DNA of 51,239 nucleotides from Allosediminivita pacifica (GCF_003054175.1 NZ_QBKN01000031.1:1-51239), one strand, 5' to 3'; positions 19,222-29,998 are shown, numbered from the stretch's first letter. Program-made: numbers and translations. The notes: a model not told the origin generated them from the letters alone.

Positions 19222-21003
19222 ATGCCCGTCTACAAGGCCCCCGTCACGGACCAGATGTTCGTGCTGCACGACGTGCTCAGGATCGCGGAGCAGGAAATCC
19301 CCGGCTACGCCGATCTCGACCGCGACACGACACAGGCCATCCTGGACGAGGCCGCGAAGCTCTCCGAAAACGTGCTCGCCCCCCTCAACCCGGTGGGCGA
19401 CGCGCAGGGGTGCAAGCTGGAAAACGGCGTCGTCCGCACGCCCGACGGCTTCAAAGACGCTTTTGACCAGGTGCGCGACGGCGGCTGGACGGCGCTGGAC
19501 TGCGATCCCGACTACGGCGGCCAAGGTCTGCCCTACGTGGTCGCCACGGCGGTGGGCGAGATGTTCTCGTCCGCCAACATGGCCTTCAACATGTACCAGG
19601 GCCTGACCCACGGCGCCTACAACGCCATCCACGCCCACGGCAGCGAAGACCAGAAACGCACCTACCTGCCGAAGATGGTCAGTTGCGAATGGGGCGGCAC
19701 CATGAACCTGACCGAGCCGCACTGCGGCACGGACCTCGGGCTCATCCGCACCAAGGCGGTGCCTCAGGATGACGACACCTACAGCATCACCGGCCAGAAG
19801 ATCTGGATCTCGGCCGGCGAGCACGACATGTGCGACAACATCATCCACCTGGTGCTCGCCAAGCTGCCCGACGCGCCCGAGGGCACCAAGGGCATCTCCC
19901 TCTTCATCGTGCCCAAGTTCATGGTGAACGAGGACGGCAGCCTCGGCGACCGCAACAGCCTCTCCTGCGGCGGTCTCGAGGAGAAGATGGGCATCCACGG
20001 CAACGCCACCTGCGTGATGAACTACGACGGGGCCAAGGGCTTCCTCGTGGGCGAGCCGCATAAGGGCATGCGCGCCATGTTCACAATGATGAACGAGGCC
20101 CGCCTCGGCGTGGGCCTGCAGGGCTACGCCCAGGGCGCGGTCGCCTACCAGAACGCGCTGGCCTTCGCCCAGGACCGCCTGCAGGGCCGCGACGTGACCG
20201 GCACCAAGAACCCGGAAGGACCCGCCGATCCCATCATCGTGCACCCCGACGTGCGCCGGAACCTGATGGACCAGAAAAGCTTCATCGAGGGCGCCCGCGC
20301 CTTCACCTACTGGGGCGCCGAGATGATCGACCGCTCGCATCTGGCCGGTGACGCCGATGCCGAGGGCATGATCTCGCTGCTCACCCCGGTCATCAAGGGC
20401 TTCCTCACCGACAAGGGCTTCGAGACCACGGTGCTCGCGCAGCAGACGCTGGGCGGCTCGGGCTTCACCCGCGAATGGGGTCTGGAACAGTTCGTCCGCG
20501 ACGCCCGCATCACCATGATCTACGAGGGCACCAACGGCATCCAGTCGCTCGACCTCGTGGGGCGCAAGCTGGCGCAGGACGGCGGCAAGCACGTCATGGC
20601 CTTCTTCGACATGGTCAAGGGCTTCATCGCCGAGAACAAGGGCACCGACGCCGACATCGACGCGCAGTTCCTCGAGCCGCTCAAGAAGGCCAGCAAGGAC
20701 CTCCAGGCCGCCGGCATGTACTTCATGCAGAACGGCATGAAGACCCCCAACAACGCGCTCTCGGGCTCCTACGACTTCATGCACCTCTTCGGGCACGTCT
20801 GCCTCGGGTTCATGTGGTCCAAGATGGCGCTTGCCGCCAAGGCAGGCCTCGCCTCGGGCAGCGGCGACGCCGCGTTCTACGAGACGAAACTGGCCACGGG
20901 GCGGTATTACATGGCCCGTCAGCTGCCCATGACCGGCACGCACCTGGCCCGGATCGAGACCGGCGCGGACACGGTCATGGCGCTCGACGCCGCCAGCTTC
21001 TGA
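19222..21003 (+). CDS. Acyl-CoA dehydrogenase, DmdC/AcdA long form
   Basis: The 593-residue FAD enzyme oxidises an acyl-CoA to the enoyl-CoA. It has the acyl-CoA dehydrogenase N, middle ([19 protein letters not shown]) and C domains plus the extra C-terminal domain of the ~600-residue class, which includes DmdC (3-methylmercaptopropionyl-CoA dehydrogenase) of roseobacters. The catalytic Glu falls at residue 435 in [10 protein letters not shown], the position I recall for DmdC. The start ATG at 19222 ([12 protein letters not shown]) follows GGGAGAGAG. No dmdB or dmdD lies nearby, so a general fatty acyl-CoA dehydrogenase is equally likely. Confidence 0.92.
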   Translation: MPVYKAPVTDQMFVLHDVLRIAEQEIPGYADLDRDTTQAILDEAAKLSENVLAPLNPVGDAQGCKLENGVVRTPDGFKDAFDQVRDGGWTALDCDPDYGGQGLPYVVATAVGEMFSSANMAFNMYQGLTHGAYNAIHAHGSEDQKRTYLPKMVSCEWGGTMNLTEPHCGTDLGLIRTKAVPQDDDTYSITGQKIWISAGEHDMCDNIIHLVLAKLPDAPEGTKGISLFIVPKFMVNEDGSLGDRNSLSCGGLEEKMGIHGNATCVMNYDGAKGFLVGEPHKGMRAMFTMMNEARLGVGLQGYAQGAVAYQNALAFAQDRLQGRDVTGTKNPEGPADPIIVHPDVRRNLMDQKSFIEGARAFTYWGAEMIDRSHLAGDADAEGMISLLTPVIKGFLTDKGFETTVLAQQTLGGSGFTREWGLEQFVRDARITMIYEGTNGIQSLDLVGRKLAQDGGKHVMAFFDMVKGFIAENKGTDADIDAQFLEPLKKASKDLQAAGMYFMQNGMKTPNNALSGSYDFMHLFGHVCLGFMWSKMALAAKAGLASGSGDAAFYETKLATGRYYMARQLPMTGTHLARIETGADTVMALDAASF

Positions 21004-21093
21004 GCCCGCGGGGCCCGCGCCCCGCCCGGAAGCAGAACGATCAGCATCGTCCGTCGCATGCGCGACGGGCGGGCACTTCGGAGGGAGGACCGG

Positions 21094-22233
21094 ATGCCGC
21101 GCGACTGGAGGACCGACGAGCACGAGATGCTCGCCGAAATGACAGCCAAGTTCATCGAGACCGAATGGACGCCGCTCTTCGACAAGTGGCGCCGGCAGGG
21201 CATGATGGACCGCGAGACCTGGCAGCAGGCGGGCGCGCTCGGCCTGCTCTGCCCCTCGATCCCCGAGGAATACGGCGGCGCCGGCGGCGACTTCGGCCAC
21301 GAGGCGGTGATCCTCGCGGAAGGCTCCCGCGCCAACCTCGCCTCCTGGGGCCACGGCATCCACTCCGGCATCGTCGCCCACTACATCCTCGCCTACGGCA
21401 CCGAGGACCAGAAAGCCCGCTGGCTGCCCAAGATGGTCAGCGGAGAGCTCGTGGGCGCGCTCGCCATGACCGAGCCGTCCACTGGCTCGGACGTGCAGGC
21501 CATCCGCACGCGGGCCCTGCGCGAGGGCAACGCCTACCGGCTCAGCGGCCAGAAGACCTTCATCACCAACGGCCAGCACGCCAACCTGATCGTGGTCGCC
21601 TGCAAGACCGATCCCGAAGCGGGCGCGAAGGGTATCTCGCTCGCCGTGGTTGAAACCGACGGCGCCAGCGGTTTCCAGCGCGGCCGCAACCTCGAGAAGA
21701 TCGGCTGCCACGCCTCCGATACCTCCGAGCTCTTCTTCGACAATGTCGAGATCCCGCCCGAGAACATCCTCGGCCAGCAGGAAAGCCAGGGCTTCTACCA
21801 GATGATGCAGCAGCTGCCCCAGGAGCGCCTCATCATCGCCTGCGGCGCGGTGGGTGCCATGGAAGGCGCGCTCGATCGCACCCTGGCCTACTGCAAGGAA
21901 CGCGAAGCCTTCGGCGGCCCGCTCACACAATTCCAGAACACCCGCTTCAAGCTGGCGGAGTGCAAGACCAAGGTGACCATCGCCCGCAGCTTCCTCGACG
22001 AATGCATCGGCGAGCTGATCGACGGCAGCCTCAGCGTCGAAAAGGCCGCCATGGCGAAGTACTGGATCACCGAGATGCAGGCCGAGGTGCTCGACGACTG
22101 CGTCCAGCTGCACGGCGGCTACGGCTTCATGCAGGAATACGTGGTCGGCGAGATGTGGACCGACGCCCGGGTGCAACGCATCTACGGCGGCACCAACGAG
22201 ATCATGAAGGAACTGATTGCGAGGTCGCTCTGA
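21094..22233 (+). CDS. Acyl-CoA dehydrogenase, long-chain type
   Basis: The 379-residue flavoenzyme is of the usual short form. [18 protein letters not shown] is the FAD/substrate motif and [33 protein letters not shown] ends the C domain. The position used as base in medium-chain enzymes is Gly here (YGGTNEI). E244 in LPQERL sits where long-chain and isovaleryl-type enzymes have theirs. The ATG at 21094 has GAGGGAGG upstream. It follows the long-form dehydrogenase by 90 bases and probably shares its transcript. Confidence 0.94.
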   Translation: MPRDWRTDEHEMLAEMTAKFIETEWTPLFDKWRRQGMMDRETWQQAGALGLLCPSIPEEYGGAGGDFGHEAVILAEGSRANLASWGHGIHSGIVAHYILAYGTEDQKARWLPKMVSGELVGALAMTEPSTGSDVQAIRTRALREGNAYRLSGQKTFITNGQHANLIVVACKTDPEAGAKGISLAVVETDGASGFQRGRNLEKIGCHASDTSELFFDNVEIPPENILGQQESQGFYQMMQQLPQERLIIACGAVGAMEGALDRTLAYCKEREAFGGPLTQFQNTRFKLAECKTKVTIARSFLDECIGELIDGSLSVEKAAMAKYWITEMQAEVLDDCVQLHGGYGFMQEYVVGEMWTDARVQRIYGGTNEIMKELIARSL

Positions 22234-22270
22234 TGATGGCGACCGACAGCTCGATCCCGACCGGCGGACG

Positions 22271-22302
22271 CCTCCGGCGGGAGTATTTTCGCCAAGAAGA
22301 AA
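22271..22302 (-). repeat. Dispersed intergenic repeat, copy B (inverted)
   Basis: Read on the minus strand it has TTCTTCTTGGcgAAAATActcc followed by CGCCGGAGG. This is the same core as copies A and C but in opposite orientation and with a different tail. It lies 37 bases after the acyl-CoA dehydrogenase stop. An inverted repeat of 8 bp (22303-22310 with 22349-22356) follows it. Confidence 0.6.
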
Positions 22303-22441
22303 CAGAGGGGCCGCGCATCGGACCCTGTGCAGGCGGGCTGCATGCCGACCCCTCTGATGCCCGCGCCGTTCGACCGGCCCGGGGCTTCTCCTTGGGCGGT
22401 CATCGGCTCTCCAGCCTGTCCCGCACCGCCGAGAAAAAGAC

Positions 22442-22453
22442 ATTAACGTTAAT
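22442..22453. promoter_or_regulatory. 12-bp perfect palindrome before the GST-thiolase genes
   Basis: ATTAACGTTAAT is a perfect palindrome and strikingly AT-rich for this genome. It lies 120 bases before the glutathione S-transferase start in the 340-base gap 22234-22573. That gap otherwise contains repeat copies B and C. An operator for the cluster is possible, but the sequence alone does not prove it. Confidence 0.3.
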
Positions 22454-22473
22454 CCAGCGTTACTTCCGCGCGG

Positions 22474-22535
22474 CTTCTTCTTGGTCAAAATACTCCGGGG
22501 GGAGTCGCGGCAGCGACGGGGGGCAGCGCCCCCCT
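22474..22535 (+). repeat. Dispersed intergenic repeat, copy C
   Basis: The core TTCTTCTTGGtcAAAATACTCCGGGG is followed by GGAG, a short GC inverted repeat and a GGGGGGC...GCCCCCC hairpin (about 22519-22534). Copy A (16840-16897) has the same order of parts. Confidence 0.6.
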
Positions 22536-22573
22536 ACCCCGTCCACGCCCAAAGCCACCGGAGACACAGCGCG

Positions 22574-23212
22574 ATGACCATGAAACTTTACTGCTTCGGC
22601 GAGTCCGGCAACGCCTACAAGGCCGCCCTGCCGCTCGAGCTTTCGGGCCTCGACTGGGAGCCGGTCAAGGTCGACTTCTTCGGCGGCGAGACCCGCTCCG
22701 AGGCCTACCGCGAAAGCATCAACCCCATGGGCGAGGCGCCGGTGCTGGTGGACGGAGACGAGCGCATCACGCAGTCCGGCGTGATCCAGACCTATATCAC
22801 CGAGAAGTCGGGCAAGTTCGGCGGCGAGACCCCGCGCGAGGCGCGCGAGGTGCTGCGCTGGGTCTTCTGGGACAACCACAAGCTCAGCAGCCAGGCGGGC
22901 GCGGCGCGCTTCATGCTGAACTTCCTGCCCGCCGACAAGCGCCCCGAGGCCGTCACCGACTGGCTCCAGGGCCGGCTCAACGCCGCCTACGCCGTGCTCA
23001 ACGCCCACCTGCAGGGCCGCGACTGGGTGGTGGGCGATGGCCCCACCAACGCCGACTTCTCCTGCTGCGGCTATCTCTTCTACCCCGAGCCCTTCGGCTT
23101 CGCGCGCTCGGACTGGCCCGAGATCGACCGCTGGCTTCGCAACATCCAGTCGCTCGACGGCTGGAAACACCCCTACGACCTGATGCCCGGCTCCCCCGCG
23201 GACCGGGCGTGA
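22574..23212 (+). CDS. Glutathione S-transferase family protein
   Basis: The 212-residue protein has an N-terminal thioredoxin-like domain (MKLYCFGESGNAYKAALPLELSGL, NPMGEAPVLVDGD, TQSGVIQTYI) and an all-helical C domain (about 85-205). The usual Ser or Cys nucleophile may be S11 or C6. The substrate is unknown. It sits inside the beta-oxidation cluster, directly before the thiolase. GST genes are common neighbours of fad genes in Rhodobacteraceae, so detoxification of reactive enoyl intermediates is a reasonable guess. Confidence 0.92.
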   Translation: MTMKLYCFGESGNAYKAALPLELSGLDWEPVKVDFFGGETRSEAYRESINPMGEAPVLVDGDERITQSGVIQTYITEKSGKFGGETPREAREVLRWVFWDNHKLSSQAGAARFMLNFLPADKRPEAVTDWLQGRLNAAYAVLNAHLQGRDWVVGDGPTNADFSCCGYLFYPEPFGFARSDWPEIDRWLRNIQSLDGWKHPYDLMPGSPADRA

Positions 23213-23226
23213 CCTGGAGGCAGACC

Positions 23227-24438
<1,212 letters not shown>

Positions 24439-24520
24439 TGACCATGCGCCGAGCGCAAGCAGAGGCAATCTTGATGCCGGGGCGGGCCGGTCCCTGCCCC
24501 GCAGTACGGAGCGCCGCGCG

Positions 24521-25441
24521 ATGAGCGGGCACACCGGCACCCCGGCGCAGGGGAAGGGCGCACCTGCTGCCGGCCGGCGCGATGCCGTCGCCGCGGTCCG
24601 TGCCCAGTACCAGGCCGTGCTGGACGACATGAGGACCGCGCTCGAGGCCGGGGACACCGCGGCCTACGCGCGTCATTTCTCACTTCCGCTGGTGACCTCG
24701 AACATGGACGGCTCCGTGCGGACCGAAACCGCCGAGGAACTCAGCGAGGTCGTGGCAGACTACCTCGACATCTACGCCCGGCGGGGCATCGCGCGGGTCG
24801 AACAGCGTTGCGAAGCCGCGCGCATCGACCCGTCGGGCTGCCTCGAGGGCTACCACCTCACCCGCTTCTTCGGCGAGGGCGCCAACGGCACCGAGGTGGC
24901 ACACAGCCGCTTCGTCATGACCCGCGAGGATGATGCCTGGAAGGTGATCCGCCTCGAGACCGGTCTTGAACGCAGCATGTGGCCGATGCGGCCGGACCGC
25001 TTCGAGCCGATCCCGGGCCGCGACCTAACGGACGACCAGTTCACCGCCTACTCGATCGTTCAGGCGATGCTCAACATTACCACGCTGCACGTGCTCAACG
25101 GCGATGCCGAGGGCTTTGCCCAGGGCGCGCTCTTCCCGATTTTCGTGCAGTCCCGGCAGGGCCGCTACACGATCGACGACATCGAGGCGCTTCGGAAAGA
25201 CATGGCGCTCTATCGCGAGGAGTTCCAGATCCACGGGGTCGACGACGTCTATCGCCCGCTGAAAAGCGCCGAATTCGTCGGCCCAGACAAGATCACCGGG
25301 ACCTACCGGACCTACATCCTCAGCCGCGGGGGGCTGGTGGTCGAACCCTACGAGAGCGCGCTGACGCTTCAGCGCTGCGAGGACGGACGGTGGCGCACGA
25401 CCAGCATCATGCACGGGCTGGGGCACCTGAACTGGAGATAG
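24521..25441 (+). CDS. Hypothetical protein with two tandem NTF2/SnoaL-like domains
   Basis: The 306-residue protein has no signal peptide after a flexible N-terminus (1-22). It appears to be an internal duplication. Half 1 (about 24-155) has [28 protein letters not shown], then [16 protein letters not shown], then [15 protein letters not shown]. Half 2 (about 168-306) has [31 protein letters not shown], then [16 protein letters not shown], then [15 protein letters not shown]. The pattern of helix followed by a curved sheet is typical of NTF2-like folds, which serve as hydratases, isomerases or binding proteins. Its place between thiolase and fadJ-like genes suggests a link to acyl-CoA metabolism (inference). 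Confidence 0.75.
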   Translation: MSGHTGTPAQGKGAPAAGRRDAVAAVRAQYQAVLDDMRTALEAGDTAAYARHFSLPLVTSNMDGSVRTETAEELSEVVADYLDIYARRGIARVEQRCEAARIDPSGCLEGYHLTRFFGEGANGTEVAHSRFVMTREDDAWKVIRLETGLERSMWPMRPDRFEPIPGRDLTDDQFTAYSIVQAMLNITTLHVLNGDAEGFAQGALFPIFVQSRQGRYTIDDIEALRKDMALYREEFQIHGVDDVYRPLKSAEFVGPDKITGTYRTYILSRGGLVVEPYESALTLQRCEDGRWRTTSIMHGLGHLNWR

Positions 25442-25531
25442 ATACCCCGGCGCCGGCTGGTCCGCGCGCCGGAACCGTTTCGCCCGCCCGAGGGGCGCGG
25501 CACCAACCTTGAACCTGACGGGAGACAGGAC

Positions 25532-27730
25532 ATGAGCGATTTCACGATGGAAACCGGCGCCGACGGCGTCGCGGTCATCACCTGGGACGTGGCCGGCAAG
25601 TCGATGAACGTGCTGAGCCTCGAGGGCCTGAAGACCCTCGACGCGCTGGTGGACGAGGCGCTGGCGGACGAGGCCGTGAAGGGCATCGTCATCACCAGCG
25701 CCAAGGACAGCTTCGCCGGCGGCATGGATCTCAACATCATCGCCAAGATGAAGGACGACGCGGGCGACGAACCGGCGCGCGGGCTCTTCGAGGGCATCAT
25801 GCAGATGCACACCGTGCTGCGTAAGATCGAGCGCGCGGGAATGGACCCCAAGACGCTGAAAGGCGCGAAACCCGTGGCCGCCGCCCTGCCCGGCACTGCG
25901 CTCGGCATCGGGCTGGAAATCCCGCTCGCCTGCCACCGCATCTTCGCGGCCGACAACGCCAAGGCCAAGATCGGCCTGCCCGAGATCATGGTCGGCATCT
26001 TCCCGGGCGCGGGCGGCACCACGCGCCTGTCGCGCAAGCTCGGCGCCATGGGCGCCTCGCAGTACCTGCTCGAGGGCAAGCTGGTCGAACCCAAGAAGGC
26101 CAAGGGCGCGGGCATCATCGACGAGGTCGCCGAGGACCCGCTTGCCGCCGCCAAGGAGTGGGTGCTGAACGCCAAGGACGCCGACTGCGTGAAGCCCTGG
26201 GACCAGAAGGGCTGGAAGATGCCCGGCGGCGCGCCCTACCACCCCTCGGGCTTCATGACCTTCGTCGGCGCCTCGGCCATGGTCAACGGCAAGACCAAGG
26301 GCGTCTACCCCGCCGCCAAGGCGCTGCTCTCGGCGGTCTACGAAGGCGCGCTCGTGCCCTTCGACACGGCGCTGAAGATCGAGGCGCGCTGGTTCGTGAA
26401 CGTGCTGATGAACCCCTCCTCCTCGGCCATGATCCGCTCGCTCTTCATCAACAAGGAAGCGCTCGAGAAGGGCGCCAACCGCCCCTCCGTTCCCGACGAG
26501 AAGGTGAAGAAGGTCGGCGTCATGGGCGCGGGCATGATGGGCGCGGGCATCACGCTTGTCTCGGCGCAGGCCGGCATCGAGGTCGTGCTCATCGACCAGA
26601 AGCAGGAGGCGGCGGACCGCGGCAAGGCCTACACCGCCGATTTCATGGACAAGGGCATCAAGCGCGGCAAGGCGACCGAGGCCAAGAAGGACGAGGTGCT
26701 CTCCCGCATCACCGCCACCACGGACTACGACGCCCTCAAGGGCTGCGACCTCATCATCGAGGCGGTATTCGAGGACCCCAAGATCAAGGCCGAGGTAACA
26801 AAGGCCGTCGACGCGGTGACCGGTGACGACTGCATCTTCGCCACCAACACCTCGACCCTGCCCATCACCGAGCTCGCCAAGGCCTCGAAGAATCCCGAGC
26901 AGTTCATCGGCATCCACTTCTTCTCGCCGGTCGAGAAGATGGCCCTGGTCGAGATCATCAAGGGCAAGCAGACCGGCGACCGGGCCGTGGCCAAGGCGCT
27001 CGACTACGTGCGCCAGATCCGCAAGACGCCCATCGTCGTCAACGACGCGCGCTTCTTCTACGCCAACCGATGCATCATCCCCTACATCAACGAAGGCATC
27101 CGCATGGTCTCCGAGGGCGTCTCGGCGCCCATGATCGAGCAGGCCGCCAAGATGGTCGGCATGCCGCTGGGGCCGCTGCAGCTCGTGGATGAAACTTCCA
27201 TCGACCTCGGCGCCAAGATCGCCCGCGCCACCAAGGCCGCCATGGGCGACGCCTACCCCGACGAAGCCGTGGACGAGGTCATCTTCTGGATGGAGGGCGA
27301 AGGCCGGCTGGGCCGCAAGGCCAAGGCGGGCTTCTACGACTACGACGAGGCCGGCAAGCGGCAGGGCCTCTCGCCCGCCGTCTTCCAGCACTACCCCACC
27401 GCCGACACCCAGCCCGACCTCGCCGAGGTGCAGCACCGCCTGCTCTTCGCGCAGGTGCTCGAAGCCGTCCGCGCGCTCGAGGAAGGCGTGCTCGAGGATA
27501 TCCGCGAAGGCGACGTGGGCGCCATTCTCGGCTGGGGCTTCGCCCCGTGGTCGGGCGGGCCGTTCTCCTGGCTCGACATGGTCGGCGCGCCCTGGGCCGC
27601 CGAGCAGTGCGATATCCTGACCGAGAAGTTCGGCCCCCGCTTCACCTGCCCCGCGCTCCTGCGCGAGATGGCCGAGAAGACCCAGAGCTTCTACGGCCGC
27701 TTCGGCCCCGAGGGCCAGAAGGCGGCCTGA
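25532..27730 (+). CDS. Bifunctional enoyl-CoA hydratase/3-hydroxyacyl-CoA dehydrogenase (FadJ/FadB type)
   Basis: The 732-residue protein combines the middle two steps of beta-oxidation. The N-terminal crotonase domain (1-190) has both catalytic acids, E129 (GIGLEIPLACH) and E151 (IGLPEIMVG). The NAD domain starts near residue 327 with VGVMGAGMMGAG, and the dehydrogenase catalytic His is H462 in GIHFFSPV. The C-terminal 3HCDH repeats follow (to about 725). With the thiolase and acyl-CoA dehydrogenases it makes a complete beta-oxidation spiral. A terminator follows at once. Confidence 0.96.
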   Translation: MSDFTMETGADGVAVITWDVAGKSMNVLSLEGLKTLDALVDEALADEAVKGIVITSAKDSFAGGMDLNIIAKMKDDAGDEPARGLFEGIMQMHTVLRKIERAGMDPKTLKGAKPVAAALPGTALGIGLEIPLACHRIFAADNAKAKIGLPEIMVGIFPGAGGTTRLSRKLGAMGASQYLLEGKLVEPKKAKGAGIIDEVAEDPLAAAKEWVLNAKDADCVKPWDQKGWKMPGGAPYHPSGFMTFVGASAMVNGKTKGVYPAAKALLSAVYEGALVPFDTALKIEARWFVNVLMNPSSSAMIRSLFINKEALEKGANRPSVPDEKVKKVGVMGAGMMGAGITLVSAQAGIEVVLIDQKQEAADRGKAYTADFMDKGIKRGKATEAKKDEVLSRITATTDYDALKGCDLIIEAVFEDPKIKAEVTKAVDAVTGDDCIFATNTSTLPITELAKASKNPEQFIGIHFFSPVEKMALVEIIKGKQTGDRAVAKALDYVRQIRKTPIVVNDARFFYANRCIIPYINEGIRMVSEGVSAPMIEQAAKMVGMPLGPLQLVDETSIDLGAKIARATKAAMGDAYPDEAVDEVIFWMEGEGRLGRKAKAGFYDYDEAGKRQGLSPAVFQHYPTADTQPDLAEVQHRLLFAQVLEAVRALEEGVLEDIREGDVGAILGWGFAPWSGGPFSWLDMVGAPWAAEQCDILTEKFGPRFTCPALLREMAEKTQSFYGRFGPEGQKAA

Positions 27731-27752
27731 CGGTCGGCACTTGAAACGCGAA

Positions 27753-27784
27753 GGGGCGCGACCTGCGAGGGTCGCGCCCTTTTT
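27753..27784 (+). terminator. Terminator of the beta-oxidation cluster
   Basis: A 10-bp perfect GC stem (27754-27763 with 27770-27779) is followed by five T. It lies 23 bases after the fadJ-like stop and ends the run of plus-strand catabolic genes. Confidence 0.9.
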
Positions 27785-27924
27785 GCAGGCGAGTGCGAGC
27801 CGCGCATAGCCCCCGCGCGCGGGGGCGATCCGAACCGCCGTTCCTCTCGCTTTATCTACGCACCCCCGAAAGACCTCGACACGAGGGACCCAGCCTCACC
27901 AAATCGCCGCCGCATGGGGGCGCG

Positions 27925-27954
27925 GTCATGCCGGAGGCATGCCTTCGGCATGAC
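27925..27954. repeat. 30-bp near-perfect palindrome
   Basis: The 30 bases are self-complementary except at one symmetric pair; the arms are GTCATGCCG and CGGCATGAC with GGCATGCC at the centre. It lies in the 394-base gap 27731-28124. Apart from the cluster terminator I see nothing else there. Its role is unknown; it could be a mobile palindromic element or an operator. Confidence 0.5.
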
Positions 27955-28124
27955 GATGCGCGGCGGGGCTGACACCCCTCGATTCCGCGCGGGGAGCTTC
28001 GCGCTCAGCCCTTGTTCCGGGCGGATCAGCGCACTGCATCGGAAGGACAACCCGCCGCTTCATCCCCCCGCCCCGACGCGCTACACTCCCCGCAACGAGG
28101 CAGGCAGAAAAACAGGAGCGGAAA

Positions 28125-28424
28125 ATGAAACAGGCAGCCGCACTCGCACTCTCCGTCGCGACAGCCGTCACGGCACTCGCCACCCCGGCTTCGGCCGCGT
28201 GGCGCGACGTCTATGAAGTGGCCAACGTGGAAGGCGACGACCTGCTCAAGATGCGCGCCGGTCCCGGGACCGGCTACGTGGTGCTGCTGGGGCTGCCCAA
28301 CGGCACGCCGCTGATCGTGCACGACTGCATGCAGACCGGCAGCACCCGCTGGTGCGACGTCTCGCTTGAACAGGCCCGCAACGTACGCGGCCATGTCTCC
28401 TGGGCCTACATGCGCAAGCGCTGA
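28125..28424 (+). CDS. Secreted SH3-like domain protein
   Basis: The 99-residue precursor has a clear signal peptide (MKQAAALALSVATAVTALATPASA, cleavage after ASA). A bacterial SH3 domain (about 28-97) follows: LLKMRAGPGTGYVVLLGLPNGTPLIV and GHVSWAYMRKR. C64 and C73 could form a disulfide. Such domains bind peptidoglycan or proteins in the periplasm. The gene ends one base before the end of the convergent small gene at 28426. Confidence 0.85.
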   Translation: MKQAAALALSVATAVTALATPASAAWRDVYEVANVEGDDLLKMRAGPGTGYVVLLGLPNGTPLIVHDCMQTGSTRWCDVSLEQARNVRGHVSWAYMRKR

Positions 28425-28425
28425 C

Positions 28426-28617
28426 TCACTCCCCCTGACCGGCCAGCCGCTCCATGCGGTCGAACTGCGGCGCCATGGTGCACCAGCGGTCCTCGACCGC
28501 CACCCAGTGCACCTCCCGATCGGTGGCCTGCAGGATGAAGCGGCCCGGTTCGCTGGCGACCGCGCCGAGGGGCAACAGGTTGATGAAAAGCGCAAGCGCC
28601 TCCGCGCTGAGACACAT
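28426..28617 (-). CDS. Small conserved hypothetical protein, paralogue of 30209-30403
   Basis: The 63-residue protein begins MCLSAEALALFINLLP, has EPGRFIL and REVHWVA in the middle, and ends in EDRWCTMAPQFDRMERL. It shares about 40 of 63 residues with the protein at 30209-30403, mostly in the C-terminal half, so both are surely real genes. An AGGAGA ribosome-binding site precedes the ATG. Cys occurs at positions 2 and 46. There is no clear signal peptide and no known domain. Confidence 0.8.
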   Translation of the reverse strand: MCLSAEALALFINLLPLGAVASEPGRFILQATDREVHWVAVEDRWCTMAPQFDRMERLAGQGE

Positions 28618-28805
28618 GGGCCCTCTCCTTCCCCGGCCCCTGCGGGGCCGCCAGGGGAATCCTGACCGGTAAATAACCTAAGGTAAATCTGCATGCCTCC
28701 TCCTCACGCAGAGGTGTTGCGCATGCGGACCTTCCGCCAGCGGCCAGACCGCGCGACCGGTCAGGCGCTTGTCCGGCCAGTCACGGCGCCACCAGCACAC
28801 CACAA

Positions 28806-28838
28806 GAAAAAAGGGCGCGCCGATCCCGGCACGCCCCT
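28806..28838 (-). terminator. Terminator of the porin gene
   Basis: On the minus strand a GC stem (about 28813-28822 with 28827-28836, one G-T pair) is followed by a run of T. It lies 33 bases after the porin stop. Confidence 0.8.
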
Positions 28839-28870
28839 TCGCTCACCATCGGGCCTGTCAGCCCGCCGGA

Positions 28871-29998
28871 TCAGAACTCGTATTTCACCGAGGCCTGCCA
28901 GCGGTTCGCGTCGAAGCTGTCGCCGTCGAACTCGCGGCGGGTGCCGTTGATGTACTCCACGCCCATCGTCACCGGCTCGACCGGCTTGTAGGTCGCGGTG
29001 ATGTGCACCGTCTCCAGTTCCTCGGTGTCGTTGGCCGCACCGGCGTCGATCTCGCGGTAGCCCCAGGCGCCCGACAGCGTGATCTTGTCGGTCACCGCCT
29101 GGCTCAGCTGGATCTGCGCGGCATCGGTCTCGACCGCGTCCCCGTCGTAGATGTCGTCGGTCGGGAAGACCATGTAGCTGCCGATGCCCTCACCGTGGAT
29201 GTAGTTGGCAACGACCGAGCCGCCCTGCCAGAGACCGGCCGCCCCCGAGAGCGCGATGCCGTAGCCGCTTTCGCCCTCGATCTCGCGCGACACGACGCCA
29301 AGCCGGACGGAGGTGTCATCGTTGAAGGTGTATTGCGCCGCCGCCGTCACCGCGAAGCGGTCGGACTCGCCGTTCGGGTCATCCTCGACCGAGACCGAGG
29401 CCTCGACCGCGTCCATCGGTTCGAAGGTGTAGCGCAGCTGGGTCTCGCGCGCGAAGGGAATGCCCGCGGGGCCCTGGAAATCCAGCGTCACCGGGTAGGT
29501 CGCCAGCGGCATCCAGTTGGTCCAGTTCTTACCGGCCTGTAGGCCCATGAACTCGCCGTAGGCCAGCCGCAGGCGGAACTCGCCGCCGCCGTCTCCGTAG
29601 AAGTCGCCCTCGATGGTCGCGCCCATGTCGCCCATTTCGGTGGGCAGCGTGGCGTTCAGGCCCAACCGCGTCTCGTAGGCGATGGCATCCTGCGTGCCCT
29701 CGTCCTCGGGCCCGTCCGGCAGGCCGGCCGATCCCAGCGAAAAGATCGTGTTGCCCAGATCATAGTCCTCGTCGGCAAAGAAGTCGGCCTTCGCGTAGCC
29801 GTAGAAGTCCAGCGTGGCGCCCGCGGGCGTTTGCACGGAAGTGGCGTCTCCCTGCTGCGACTCCAGTTGCGCGACACGACGCTCGAGTTGGGCGATGCGG
29901 CCCTGCGGGTTGGCCTCCTGTGCCATGGCAAGGCCGGGAAGGGTGGCTGCCAGCACGCCGCCGGCGAGCGCGGTGCGCGCTACGAGAGAGTTCTTCAT
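28871..29998 (-). CDS. DcaP-type trimeric outer-membrane porin
   Basis: The 375-residue precursor has a signal peptide ending ALAMA. A short heptad-like coiled coil follows (RIAQLERRVAQLES, about 33-46), which trimerises, then TLDFYGYAKADFFADEDY and a beta barrel ending in the classic terminal Phe (WQASVKYEF). The layout matches the DcaP porins that pass negatively charged solutes such as dicarboxylates. The barrel is rich in Asp and Glu. I chose the ATG at 29998 because the signal peptide starts there. It is flanked by two paralogous small genes on the same strand. The solute is unknown. Confidence 0.88.
   Translation of the reverse strand: MKNSLVARTALAGGVLAATLPGLAMAQEANPQGRIAQLERRVAQLESQQGDATSVQTPAGATLDFYGYAKADFFADEDYDLGNTIFSLGSAGLPDGPEDEGTQDAIAYETRLGLNATLPTEMGDMGATIEGDFYGDGGGEFRLRLAYGEFMGLQAGKNWTNWMPLATYPVTLDFQGPAGIPFARETQLRYTFEPMDAVEASVSVEDDPNGESDRFAVTAAAQYTFNDDTSVRLGVVSREIEGESGYGIALSGAAGLWQGGSVVANYIHGEGIGSYMVFPTDDIYDGDAVETDAAQIQLSQAVTDKITLSGAWGYREIDAGAANDTEELETVHITATYKPVEPVTMGVEYINGTRREFDGDSFDANRWQASVKYEF

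Noticed and set aside
19039-22488. 1149-codon open frame on the minus strand
   Set aside because: It is antisense to the MerR gene and both acyl-CoA dehydrogenases; the His/Asp/Val/Gly-rich product is typical of the shadow frame in high-GC DNA.
25025-27436. 803-codon open frame on the minus strand
   Set aside because: It is antisense to the fadJ-like gene, whose catalytic motifs are all intact; the composition is that of a shadow.
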